The notes below the pieces were generated by a model. The model made no database searches and was not told the DNA's origin. It worked only from the letters and a program-made list of their open reading frames with translations. This document shows positions 1 through 10,590 of a stretch of 64,000 bases of DNA, one piece after another (positions within the stretch are counted from its first letter, which is position 1; each line of letters begins with the position of its first letter). Source of the DNA: Conoideocrella luteorostrata (Eukaryota; Ascomycota; Sordariomycetes; Hypocreales; Clavicipitaceae); assembly GCA_032433595.1 (NCBI GenBank), contig JASWJB010000015.1, positions 62,001 to 126,000 on the forward strand, in the 5' to 3' direction. The translations under genes were made by a program, and so were the position numbers.

Positions 1-196
1 GTAGAGCCGTTAGAAGATGCGGACGAAATAGATTAAAAGGGCAGCGTTGGGCTCGTGCCGCTGTGCATTTTTGCCGGACAGCTAGCCCTGGAACATTGAT
101 CTTGCTGCGTGTGTCAGTCAACCAACTAGTTAGTCAGTCAACCAACCAATCAATCAACGAACCGCGCTCCCTCGCACCCTCCGCCAGCGCTCAAAC

Positions 197-2063
197 ATGC
201 CCTCCGCGTCGGCCCTGCTATGGGGGGCCTTTCTGGCGACCTCTCCCGCCTTGGTCGCCGGCGCGCCCTCCGCAGACTGGGCAGCTCAGTCCTGGGACGC
301 CATTGTCGTTGGAGCTGGCACCGCGGGCATCATCGTCGCCGACAGACTGAGCGAAGCAGGCCACAAGACCCTTCTCCTTGAACAGGGCGGAAAGTCATAT
401 GGCATTGTGGGCGGCCACGAAGCGCCTGCGTGGCTGAGCGGCACGAATCTCAGCAGAGTGGACGTGCCTGGGTTGTGTAAGTCTCCTCCCGCAACATACA
501 TGGTCCACATGGCATACATGCATGCATGCGATGTGCACTGGACCGGACCGCCGAGATTTTGTAGTAGAAACACAGACTCGCTGACAATCTGTGCCAGACT
601 CTACCATCTTTGCCGGCAAGTCGGACCTCCTATGCCCTCCCGACCAAGTGAGCGCCTTCCAGGCCTGCACCGTCGGCGGCAACAGCGCCATCAACGCCGG
701 GCTGTATTTCCAACCTCCCGCGTCCGACTGGGATGACTACCACCCTCCAGGCTGGCGCAGCGCCGACGTCCAGCCTTCCATCGACAGGCTCTTGCGCCGC
801 CAGCCGGCCCTTACATCCTACTCTCCGGACGGGCAGTTTCACGTACAGAGCGGCTACGACGAGGTGCGGAAATGGATCGTCGACGGGGCCGGCTACTCCA
901 ACGTCTCGTTCCTGGACGACGTCAACAACAAGGAGATGGTGTTCGGGCGACCCGTGTATAACTACATCAATGGCCAGCGGGGCGGGCCTGCCCGTACGTA
1001 TCTACAGAGCGCGCTGGCCCGCAAGAACTTCCGTCTCGAGACTGGCGTCCATGTGAAGCATGTGGAGCATATGAATGGCGTCGCATCCGGAGTTGCTGTC
1101 GATGCGGGAAATGGCCAGATCAAGTCCGTCAAGCTCACAAGGACGGGACGCGTGGTTCTCAGCGCCGGCGCGATGCTGTCCCCCAAGATCCTCATGTACT
1201 CCGGTATAGGACCGCGCCATGTCCTCGCCAAGCTGGCTGCCAAGTCCGTCACTCCCTACAACGAGTCGTCGTGGATCGTGCAGCCTCAAGTTGGCGAGGG
1301 TCTGTTCGACAACCCAAACACCTTTATCGTCTTGTCGTCTCCTAATGTCGAGTCCTATGTGTACAAGTACGATGACCCGATCCCGCGAGACCGCGACATG
1401 TACCTGAATACCCGCAGCGGTCCTTATAGCTTCGCCTCCCAGACATCGGCCTTCTGGACCTACGTCAACCACGCCGACGGAACCCGCGCCGGTGTCCAAG
1501 GCACAATCAGCTCATCCGGCTACTCGGACTTCACCGGAAACAACACCATCACACTCAATATCTACGGAACTTCGGGTCTCCTCTCGTCCGGTCGTGTAGA
1601 GCTCTCCGACGATGGTAAATTCATCGCTCGCCCCAGCTCGGACGTCTACTACAGCCAAGCTCGCGATGGAGAAGATGTAGCCGGCTTTATCCACTCGCTA
1701 TTCCGGCATCTACCCGCCTCGTCACCGGCTTCCCCGGCCCAAAACGGCCTCACTCCCCTCAACCTTCCGCAGAATTCCACGCTAGAGGAAATCCAGAAAT
1801 ATATTACCACGCCATCCGCCTACGCAGCAGGCTCTGTGAACCACTGGTCCAGCTCTTGCCGCCTGGGCCAGTGTGTTGACGCCGACACCAAGGTCATGGG
1901 CACCAATAACATTCACGTGGTGGATGCATCCATCTTGGCGCCTTTGACGGTGAATCCCCAGTTCGCAGTCATGGTCGCTGCCGAGAAGGGATCCGAGAGA
2001 ATATTGGCAGCCATGCAGGGCAAGGGGTGCCGAAGAAAGAGAAGACGAGCGGAGCAGAACTAG
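197..2063 (+). CDS. Secreted GMC flavo-oxidoreductase, cellobiose-dehydrogenase flavodomain type
   Basis: Two exons, 197-476 and 598-2063, joined over a 121-base GTAAGT...CCAG intron, give 581 residues. A signal peptide is visible at residues 1 to about 22. The FAD dinucleotide fold GAGTAG is at 39-44. Both GMC signatures are present: GGNSAINAG, and SPKILMYSGIGP further on. The active-site pair looks like His509 (in NHWSSSC) and Asn546 (in VNPQ), the His/Asn arrangement known from cellobiose dehydrogenase. GMC enzymes oxidise alcohols or sugars using FAD. There is no cytochrome domain in front, so this is a flavodomain-only protein that would act outside the cell. The C-terminal tail is very basic (KGCRRKRRR). 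Substrate cannot be read from the sequence. Splicing restores VPGLYSTIF across the junction, which supports the model. Confidence 0.88.
477..597 (+). other. Intron of the GMC gene
   Basis: The donor GTAAGT at 477 and the acceptor GTGCCAG ending at 597 split a Tyr codon (t|ac). Retaining the intron would introduce a frame change, so splicing is needed for the full enzyme. Confidence 0.85.
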
Positions 2064-2759
2064 AGATGACGATGAGAAGAGATGAAGCCACGATCAGGGT
2101 TTATGCATGTATATAATAGAAAGAAATAATAGAGCGCAAGCTCCACTTAGAGTTGTATTATATCAGCGTTAAAGAGTAATATATGCAAGAGAGCATTAAT
2201 ACGTATCGACCGTATTGCGACTTGTGTGCACTGATTAAGCGAGGAATGCTAAACACTTTCGAAGATATGCTCTGATCAATCCGATTTGCGACGCCAGCCG
2301 CGAACAAGTCGGGACAAGATATTTGGCCCAAAAAGCTGCCAAAATGCCCATGCTATCTGCCACTAGACAGAGACCAAATATTTTCCCCTTCCACTGTGCA
2401 GGATCTGAGATGCATAAAGACTTGCCCCTCCCCCCCCCCAACACAAATAGAGTACGTATCCAAAAATGTTACCCATTACATATATCTACAGTAATAATGT
2501 GACGCTATCCGACCAATATATCCCGGCTCAAAGCATATCCTTGCTGTAGCCACCAATGCTAATAATACAAGACCCGGACCAGAACGGCCTCTATGCGTGG
2601 ACCCGATGAAAGTTCCGACGTAAATGCAACCCAATGTATGCGACCCTTGTATATATGCTCCTTCCATCTCATGTAGGCGAGAAAAACCAACAGAAACAAA
2701 AAAAAAACGAGCCCCAAAGGAACCCAGCGCAGATAATAATGTGGCTCGTATCAAAGCTT
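2064..2759. other. Intergenic, no gene seen
   Basis: 3' flank of the GMC gene and 3' flank of the broken sulfatase. It holds AT-rich sequence and a short C-run near 2430-2441. No open frame here resembles a known protein. Confidence 0.6.
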
Positions 2760-4278
2760 CTATGCGGGTTCGTAATTCCAGAGTCTCTTGCATTCCGAGG
2801 CCCACCAGAGACCAACCTTCTCTGCTTCAAGCAGCCAATCTGCAGCTGCATGGCTGTATTTCCCCCGGACCGTGGATGCCAGACCACTGATGGACCATTC
2901 CAAAACACGGTGCAGTTCCGTTGGGATCCGTTCCCAGATCCGAAAAGATATATTCCGTCTTCTTGTCCAGGGGCACAAAAAGTCTCCATGGACTGTCGGA
3001 GGACGTGATGGTGAGCATGCCACCGCTAGGGTTGACCAAGCTATAATTCCAGGCTCATCGACCCTTGTGATTAGTTTTGAATGTACGAATCAATGATTGG
3101 CCCTCGTAGTCCTGTACGAGGTTGGCGGCGGCGGCGGCGGTGTCTTGTCGGTTGAGGGAGTCGGTGCTGACCAGAAGATCGAGAATGGTGGGAAGGATGC
3201 TAAGCGAGGTTGCGTTGACCCGGTGTTGAACACGGGGAAGGTGGGGGGTGTCGGAAAGTGATGGGCACGCGATGGTTGGCTGATGAGAGGATTCTTGAAT
3301 GTACCCATCTTGCTGAAATCTTCCTTGGATGCTTTTGCCCGTGGTCGCCGACAAAAATAACCAATGCTTCGTTCGAAATCCCTTGATCATCGAAGATTTG
3401 CATGAGCTGGCCAATCCACGCAACATTGAACTGGATTGTGTTCAGGTAACTATTTAATTCTTTATGAGTTTGCATCAACCCATGAGCTGAACCCGTGTAT
3501 TCGCTTGAGTTGAACCATTTCGGCGTTGCCCAGGGATGGTGTGTCGTGCTGGTAAAATGAGATAAGAACATGCGTTGGTTGTTCGCTTCGGCGCTACTGA
3601 TGTAGTCATTAAGTTATTTCTCAAGTCCAGTGTTGGAGAACCCAGAGTAATTTTATCTCCTCCAGCTTAGGGTCAAACATAGCATCCTCCTTGATGCGAT
3701 TCTTGTCGACAACATGTTTGAAGCCAATCTTCCTCCCAAGTTTATCTTGTCGGTCGAAGCTATCTGTTACGGCCTGGAAAAAAGCCTGATACCACTGCTC
3801 ATGGAAATCGCCAGAAGGAAGCATTAGCCTTCATCCTGTTGAAAAGTTCGAGTATCTGGGGTAGGCAAGGTTGATAGCTCTCTGCCTCAGCCTCTTCAAA
3901 CATGTCTACAAGCAACAGCCAGACGCCGCAATGGACAGCAGCTAGGTTCCTCGTTGAAACGCTGCTATTCGTCAAGACATCACTGACATCAAAGCCTGCC
4001 TTGGTTGTATCGTTCCATTCCGAGTACTTGCGGCCAAAAGCTGTGCCATTTTTAATCATCCACTTGCCACCCAGCCCAGTAGTTCGGTCTGTACTCGGCG
4101 AAATATGTGACAGCAACTCATTGATGTCATCGAAGTCTAGTTCGTCATGAGACATCATGATTACGTCGTGAAATCCCGAGCCTTGCTGCAGAGGAAACAA
4201 CTCCTCACGCAAACTCCCCATCAAAATCACAGCGATGTGCTTCATCTTCACGGAACGTTCCTTCAACACTTTTTTCAA
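2760..4278 (-). pseudogene. Broken sulfatase-family (alkaline phosphatase superfamily) gene
   Basis: Minus-strand pieces in different frames line up in order with one fungal sulfatase-domain protein: 4278-3799 (SLREELFPLQQ), 3824-3621 (FDRQDKLGRKIGFKHVV), 3571-about 3350 (FLSHFTSTTHHPW, then VIFVGDHGQ), about 3300-3055 (NATSLSILPTILDLL, then DYEGQSLIR) and 3039-2760 (GGMLTITSSDSPWRL, then EKVGLWWASECKRLW). At least four frame changes separate the pieces, without splice signals that would repair them. The N-terminus (membrane segments and the first metal-binding motif) is missing upstream of 4278, where unrelated ankyrin-type sequence begins. The family hydrolyses or transfers sulfate or phosphate esters, and GDHG is a metal-binding motif. 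I read this as a truncated, non-functional copy. Confidence 0.8.
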
Positions 4279-4285
4279 CGGCTCC

Positions 4286-5001
4286 AGCTTGCCAGGTCAA
4301 GAAGTGTTAACCTGGATTCCAAAGACAGTCAGGGTTACAAGCCTCTAGACTGGGTGAAACGGAATCGTCATGAAGGCACCGCAAATCAAATACACAATGC
4401 AGCGAAGGCTAGAGGTTTATGCATCCAGACGTCGGACGGCTCTTACAGACAGTCCCGACCAGACAACTGGCATGGCAAATCATGTTATCGTTTCCTTGCG
4501 TTTCTGGATTCGAGTTTAGAGGCAAAGGCTTTCGTGAAATGCGACCAAACTGCCGTGATTAGAGCCGTCGATCTCGAGGAAGGTTCGAGGGGCGTCTGTT
4601 ATCTTTCTTCTGCTCCTGTTGCAGCTTATCATCAAAGCGTCGATAATCCTGGCCTAGAGGTCAAGGTTTCCATTGCAAGCAAAAGATCAAGGATGGAATT
4701 CGTACCCCAAGCATCATGGAACCTATTTTCACACCTATTCTTGGTTCGAGGTTTCCGCCCGGAGCAGTTCGGATGCGAAATATCCTAGCAAGGACATGGT
4801 CAGAAATATTCATGCCGGATCAGAGTATGAAACACACACTGTGACTTGCACTATGAACTCCGAGGATGAAAAACAAGCAAATGGGTACAGGGTCTACGTA
4901 GAGGCGATTATGTTGATTTAGTCATCTGTACCGAGTTTCCTGGCTGGGAAAATCATGTTGCAGAGGCAGAAATGACCATTGTCATGACATTGAAACGCTG
5001 A
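4286..5001 (+). pseudogene. Relic of the C-terminal end of an ankyrin NLR-like protein
   Basis: Plus-strand translation matches the last ankyrin repeat and C-terminal domain of the intact gene at 40290-45195. For example [20 protein letters not shown] here against [20 protein letters not shown] there (18 of 20). The match continues in three frames: up to about 4685, then GWNSYPKHHGTYFHTYSWFE up to about 4884, then RRGDYVDL and FPGWENHVAEAEMT to a stop at 4999-5001 in the same place as the intact gene. Two frameshifts, and loss of everything before the last ankyrin repeat, make it a dead fragment. It abuts the broken sulfatase, which is on the opposite strand, so a rearrangement joint lies near 4280. 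Confidence 0.85.
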
Positions 5002-5238
5002 TGACAATGCACTCTCCAAATCTACCACAAAGCGGCTTGGTGTCTTATCCACGAGTCCTTTCATTGGATAATGCGGGGGTCGTCGTCGAGGCCTTGCATG
5101 GATTGAACACGACATATATAACTGACGGAGAACAAAAATCAGATTTTTTTTTTCAGAAGAGATGAGATGGAAGTGGGACAAGATATACTCAGGACTATGG
5201 ATATAATATGGCCAAAGGCTGCAAAGGAACTCAGGATT

Positions 5239-6200
5239 TCATTTGTGTTCCAGTTCATGGACAGGCTGTTCAGAAGACAGTTCAGGATAGTGCATTGATG
5301 TATGCATCTGATGTCCATCCACTAAATAGGAAGAAGATTGAGGCTCAAAGGCATTATGCTCTTGCTCCCCTGCGTTTACTCTAGACCTCGTTGTATTCTC
5401 GTTACGCCGTGTTTGGGCTCGTCTCCTCGTCCACAATAAGAATGCGCCAATTCCAATCAACACGGCCGCCAAGCCACAGCCAACGCCGATGCCCGCTACC
5501 GCCCCCGACGAGAGGCCATGAGCTTCGTTGCCGCCGCCGCCGCCGCTAGTTGGCGGCAGCGACATGCCGGTACCCGCTGTCGTTCCCGCAGTGTTCGTAG
5601 TCTTGCTGTCGTCGGCTACTTGAGTCCGCACCACTACAGCGTACGCGCCCAATCCCCCATCTGTGAACTGTTGACTTGCAAGTGGAGTCGTCTTTCCGTC
5701 CGAAACCACAGTGAATGGCTGAAAAGTTGTGGTATCCGTGATTTGTTTATAGCACCCAAGCGAGCTCTTCCATGGAAATCGGTCCCGCTCATCACCCACG
5801 CAGACGTAGGTGACAGAGTGGGCTCTGTGGGAAATACATAATGTCAGCGCACGAACTCACGACATGGTTAACTAATGATTGCGTGTTATGACGTGACCAT
5901 AAGCCCGCGCAAAGAATGTGTTTGGGCCTCTTACATGGGGCAGCAGGTGCGAACAGTCTCGGTCGAAGTTCCCACAGAGTTTAGGCTGGAGCATGCAGCC
6001 GTATATCCAGAAGGGCAGATGCCAGGGGAGTAATAGTATTGACGAAATGGCTTGAAGCTGTTCGGGAAGCAGTCTTCCATCCAGGGCCCCTGTGCCAGAT
6101 AAAATCCATCACTCTGATATTGAAACCGCGTGAACCCGTCGTAAGATGTGCAGGATGGGCGAGGTGTAAACGTCGTTGTCAATGGACCAAGGTTGGTCAT
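5239..6200 (-). CDS. Single-span membrane protein with cysteine-containing ectodomain
   Basis: Exons 6200-5935 and 5824-5239, joined over a GTAAGA...CCACAG intron, give 283 residues. The N-terminal half is an ectodomain with paired cysteines (ACSS, TCCPI). A Ser/Thr/Gly-rich stretch with a Gly run follows, then one hydrophobic segment (GVGCGLAAVLIGIGAFLLW), a basic stop-transfer RRR, and a polar tail ending VHELEHK. No clear cleavable signal peptide is present at the chosen start, so an upstream exon is possible. The layout recalls fungal wall-stress sensors and receptor-like proteins, but I do not recognise a named family. Two other genes in the window share the layout (7868-8763 and 17136-19108). 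Confidence 0.75.
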
Positions 6201-7867
6201 TTTGATCTGCGTGGGTGAAACTTTGGCGGGACAGTTCCTCAGGAACTAAGAAATACTAGTAGTGTGTTGAGTACTCCGTAGGGAGTAGGGAGCAGGAAGA
6301 GGAGAGAGGTGAGATTATGTATAAGCTTTGCCGTGCATCATAGCCTGAAATGAAAGTTGGAAGGACGGGGATGTGTGGAGCACTTACTGGCTGGTTGTTA
6401 AAAGATATACGGAGTACTAGTAAGCCTTCTTCTCCAACTGCGCCATGCGCGGTGCCATAGCTAGCTCTCCAACCAATGTAAGGACTTTTTACATGGTCTC
6501 GCGGGGGGCGTATCCGGGGCGGGAAGGGGGATATTAGGCGGCACCGCCGCCCGATCTCTGTGGCGACCTTACACGGCTCAACATGGCGCGACGAACTAGT
6601 TACGTTATGATCAACCGAGTGCTGGTCTCTTGGCTATCTTACAGAAACGCTCTGGCGAGGGCTTAGGAGTCTGATTTTTCCTCAGTCCACTCTGCAGGCG
6701 CAATGTCCACCAAAACGCTCTCAGCGTGCGCATCAACAAAAGTGCAAAGGAAAGATGTGCGGTTTGGAACGGGAGATGTTTAAAAATAGTACTAACATCG
6801 CGTTAGTGTCTTTCAGGGTAAAGCGCCGAGTATTGTTAAGATGCAATGTTGCCAAAATTAATTACTGACCCTTCGCGGCGTGTTGATCGTCATATCATTA
6901 CAGTTAAAATCTGCTACAAAGTTCAGCCGTCCAAGCGTGTGTTTAAGATTAACTAGGGCTTGGAGAGTGAGGCGAGGCATGCATGATGATCGGATTGGGA
7001 CTATTCTAAAACCGCCCCCAAAACGGGGGCTGCGTTTACTCTCTGCCCAACCCGGAGAGCCTGGCAATCTTCTTACCATTCGATCAACCAACAAACTAAG
7101 TGCTGAGTTCGAACGCCTCTTCGGGCCTCCCTCCTCTCGATGCCGACCAACAGCAGCACGTAAACAGCCCTCCCCAAAAACAGCACGACATGGCAGCAGT
7201 GATTGGATGGACTGCACCCAAGACTGGCACCGACAAGTTCAGCAAGGCAGAAGCCGAGTTATGACTTCTGTCTAATTGAGAAAACGATACCGACTCTGAT
7301 TTCGATTTCTATTCCGATGAGACAAGCAATAAGGCTCGTGCTTCTAATAACCGCGACGGATGTCCACACGCGCCATGCGGTGCCTTTGGCTTGTCCCGCT
7401 CAGCTTGTCGGTCTGGTCATTTCAGGCTTGCTCGCGATTTCCTTACTATCCGACCCCGACAGACCGTGCGACCGAATGCATAACTACTCATTACTAGCCT
7501 TGTTTGCACCCAAGCCATGCGATCAACCAGTCTGGCCCTAAGGAGATGCGACACAATTACTCCGGTCCCTAGTGCCGCGGCTAGTGAGACACACATCCAA
7601 GGGCGTATCACGGCACGAATCTAGAATTAGGCCAGAAGCACTGTAAATGATGTGTTGTGAAGAGATATATTAAGCCTTCCAGTTGCCGCAGTTAAAAACC
7701 AGAGTGTGCAAGAGTATTAACGTTCCCGTCCAACCCAAACAATCCTTTTATAGTTGCAGATTGCCATGTACATGAATCTCAGCTCCAACCACCCCAACTC
7801 CTATCTGTGCTTAAGTCTGATGTCGGTTGTTTTTTCGTCTTTCTCAAGAGGCCCGCATAGGACGCGG
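6201..7867. other. Intergenic, no gene seen
   Basis: Holds TACGGAGTA-type motifs (near 6270 and 6409) and a perfect GC hairpin at 7014-7030 (GCCCCC, loop AAAAC, GGGGGC). Open frames at 6858-7541 lie on both strands without recognisable domains and are judged chance frames. Confidence 0.55.
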
Positions 7868-8763
7868 CTATTTCCGTCGCGGCGAGGATGGTAGTTCTGC
7901 GATGGTTTGTTGACCGTATGGCGCGTGTAGCTCATGTACAGTCTGCACATGTTGCATAGGGTTATGAGAGGAGTGCGAGTAAGCCGAAGAAGAGCCTTCG
8001 TAGTTATCGGGTCGAGACTTTGTCGGTTTATTAGAGCCTCCCTTGCGAAAGCGTTTCCAGATGATGAAACCCAGCCCGGCGAGGACCAAAATACCACCTA
8101 TTGTCGATCCGACGGCAATTCCAGCAACTATGCCGGTCGACAAGCCTCCTGAGCTTGACGGCGAAGTTGTTGAAGTGGGCGAGGATGCTGTTTCGGTTGT
8201 TGGTATTGTAGAGGGCACGGCTTTCGTAGGTGACGACGCTGCCGCGGAGGTCGAGATTGTCGCAGAGGCCTTGGTGTTGGGCACAGTCACGTTAAAAAAG
8301 CCGGATTCTGCGACACTATTGAAATCGGTCTTGCTCTTGTAGAGGTTTATGTTTAAAACGAGATATTCTCCTCTGGATACGCTCGTGTTGAAGGTTGCTA
8401 TAGATACGATCCAAGTTTCGGAATAAACTCCAGCAGAAGTGGTTTCTGCAGAGCATCAGTGTAAAGTCCTTCTTTGGGAGCGGGGGAGAGATGTTCATTA
8501 CGAAAAATCAGCGGCGAAGAGCCAACGTTTCCCCGAGGGTACGTCTGGACGGCGTAGCCGAACAAGTCGGTCTCGCTCGTGTTGAACTTTATCGTCATTT
8601 CGGTGCCTGGTTGGTACACAGTGGCCCGCGTGTAGTCTCCTCGATCAACATGGGGATCTGGGGTGATGAACTGGGTGACGGACAGCACATGACTCACAAA
8701 GAGTGCAAGTACCAGATTGAGGAATGCAGTTGAACGATGCATTTGTATCGTGGACGGTGGCAA
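7868..8763 (-). CDS. Secreted-then-anchored single-span membrane protein
   Basis: Exons 8763-8502 and 8445-7868 are joined over a 56-base intron (donor GTAATG, branch CTGAT, acceptor CTGCAG), giving 279 residues. The second Met (8742) puts a signal peptide right at the start (MHRSTAFLNLVLALF), so the true product may be 272 residues. The ectodomain looks beta-rich (VYQPGTEMTIKF, GVYSETWIVSIATF) and resembles the N-terminal domains of fungal Ser/Thr-rich membrane proteins. A Ser/Thr/Pro linker, one membrane segment (GIAVGSTIGGILVLAGLGF), a basic KRFRKGG and a cytosolic tail with VHELHAPYG follow. Splicing is supported because the unspliced frame hits a stop 10 codons into exon 2. Function is unknown; surface sensing is a guess from the layout. 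Confidence 0.78.
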
Positions 8764-10201
8764 AGGACAGTTTCTGCACTCAACAAACCCAGCGGGTAGC
8801 TTATACTCTGCCAGACGAAGACAATGGCGATGATGACGAGGCTGGACGGATGATGATGGTCAGAGATTGGGGAAACAGAAAACTGGCACTCGGCTTTTCA
8901 TTACGGAGTACTCGGTGCCGCAAAGCGACAGGTCAACTCGCAAGCAGGGGCAAGAAGCACAGCGGCCGATAGGGTCACTTTCCTTACGACGTTGCAGTGC
9001 CCACGGAATCTCACATCTGAGGCAGTGCACTAGTAGGCGTCCGTGTGGATCCAGTCATACGTTGTCCAACCATAAAGGACATTAAGATTGCAGCCGCCCG
9101 GTGGCACGCATCTTACTCAGTTGTGAGTACTCCGTACTCCGTGCTCTGATCGTGCGGCCGTACGTGCCGTCCCGCTCGAAATGCGGCAAACAACAGATAT
9201 CGCTACCATGGCTGAAATTGTCACTTTGAAGGCTCGAGGCAACGTATCCAAAGCTGCGATATCGGCCATTGTAGGCGTTTCTACGGAGTACTCGTCGGGT
9301 CAACCGGATTTACGCTGGGGCAATTGAGCGGGCGGTGACCCGGCAAATTCGACCTTTTGCAAGCGCTGTATCCCACAAACTTAGTCGCACTCAGCCAACG
9401 GAATTGATTCCCACACTACGGAGTACGGAGTAGTTACTCAGAGAAAACACACACAGTCAGGTCATCTTCACCAACATGGCCAATTCTTTCGCGGCCTGCG
9501 CCTAGGCCCTTTTTTCATTCGCTTAACATTCAACGGCTCGACTCGTTGCGGGGCGGGGGGGTTGTAGACTCGTCGGGGCTGCAGCAGCATCCGCGCGCTT
9601 GAAACCCCCCAGCCAATTGGCGACTCCGATGTTGCTGTGGCGGTTTCGGTATGGATATTTGCCTGACGACGAGACGACGAAACCGGCTCTCTTATGATAC
9701 GGCGGCTATGAAATGGGACTATCGTGGGTTCGAATGTGGGTACGCTAGTCTGGAGAAGTCGCAGCCCTTTGTTTGTGTCCTTGGAAGGGGCTGTCATGAT
9801 CTACTCAGCGCATTCCCCCGCCAATTACTCCGTACCCCGTAGTGAACTAAAAGCTAAGCAAACGCAGATATTAGCGACGAAGAGTCTGCAGAATGTTGGG
9901 AACCTAATGCTTGCAATGAAAGTTATCCAACGTTTCTCAGATGATCCAAGTTCTGAAAATCGTCAGATTGCGTGGCAGTTAGGATGCACGGTGAGTCTCG
10001 TCCAGCCCTGGCTCATCCTTAAGCAGGGCACCAAGATCCGCGGCCGAAGAGAGAGCAATGCGCCTCGTCAAAGAGCACGCACCAAATGTACCCATTCCAA
10101 GTATCCACGCATCACATTATAAATAAAAAGGAGGTGTCCCTTTCGAAGGGGAGCTATCTATGGATTTCGTGCTGAGAAAGACACTTAAGCCAGTTCAGGC
10201 A
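8764..10201. other. Intergenic rich in TACGGAGTA-type motifs
   Basis: Copies of TACGGAGTAC or its complement occur near 8905, 9125-9140 (two in tandem), 9280, 9416-9432 (two in tandem) and 9826. Open frames at 9468-9797 (minus) and 9724-10122 (plus) have no recognisable domain. No gene is called. Confidence 0.55.
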
Positions 10202-10245
10202 GCGATATCCCGCCACGCGATCTGAACGACGATACACTGAGTAGC
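10202..10245 (+). repeat. Left arm of a 44-base inverted repeat
   Basis: The complement of 10202-10245 matches 10547-10590 at 39 of 44 positions. Core shared: CTCAGTGTATCGTCGT and GCGTGGCGGGAT. The arms enclose a kinase-like relic. Confidence 0.8.
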
Positions 10246-10261
10246 ATTCTGAATTCCCGAC

Positions 10262-10546
10262 ATGTCCCATTGCTCTGGTACAGGTTTTCCCACCCATTTC
10301 CGCCACTCATGTTCCAATGGATCGCAAAAACTTCATCATGCAAAGTCCCAATAGTCGGGAAGCCGGCCAGAAGATTCCCAGTTCAGCAGAGCAATAATGC
10401 CATACTTTCCGTCCACGATGATATCCCGATGGCCAATTTCGCCATGCGCGAAGACTGATACACTAGAGCGCGGGAAGAAGTCCAGGAGATCTGGACAATC
10501 ATCATAAGAAAGGCCTGTTTGAATTGACGAATCGGGGGTAGATGCG
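10262..10546 (-). pseudogene. Relic of an APH-fold (aminoglycoside phosphotransferase-like) kinase
   Basis: Reading the minus strand from about 10530 down to 10339 gives a stretch with FAHGEIGHRDIIVDG followed by IIALLNWESSGRLPDYWDF, then a stop at 10338-10336. This is the catalytic and metal-binding region of APH-family kinases, whose usual form is HGDLxxxNIxVD...DWE. Here the catalytic Asp of HGD is Glu and the metal-binding Asp of DWE is Asn, so even this piece would not be active. There is no start and nothing upstream. It is a fragment about 65 codons long inside an inverted repeat. Confidence 0.68.
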
Positions 10547-10590
10547 ATTACTCAGTGTATCGTCGTCCAGATTGCGTGGCGGGATGTCGC
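10547..10590 (-). repeat. Right arm of the 44-base inverted repeat
   Basis: See the left arm at 10202-10245. The two arms can be read in the same frame (TQCIVVQIAWRD in both), so the right arm looks like an inverted copy of part of the kinase-like sequence. Confidence 0.8.

Noticed and set aside
7014..7030. Perfect GC hairpin with a 5-base loop
   Set aside because: Looks like a bacterial terminator, but this is a fungal genome and no transcript end is nearby.
9720..9750. GGGTTCGAAT resembling a tRNA T-loop
   Set aside because: No D-arm, anticodon stem or acceptor stem around it.
9468..10122. Overlapping frames of 109 and 132 codons on opposite strands
   Set aside because: No domain, no convincing start context, composition of non-coding DNA.
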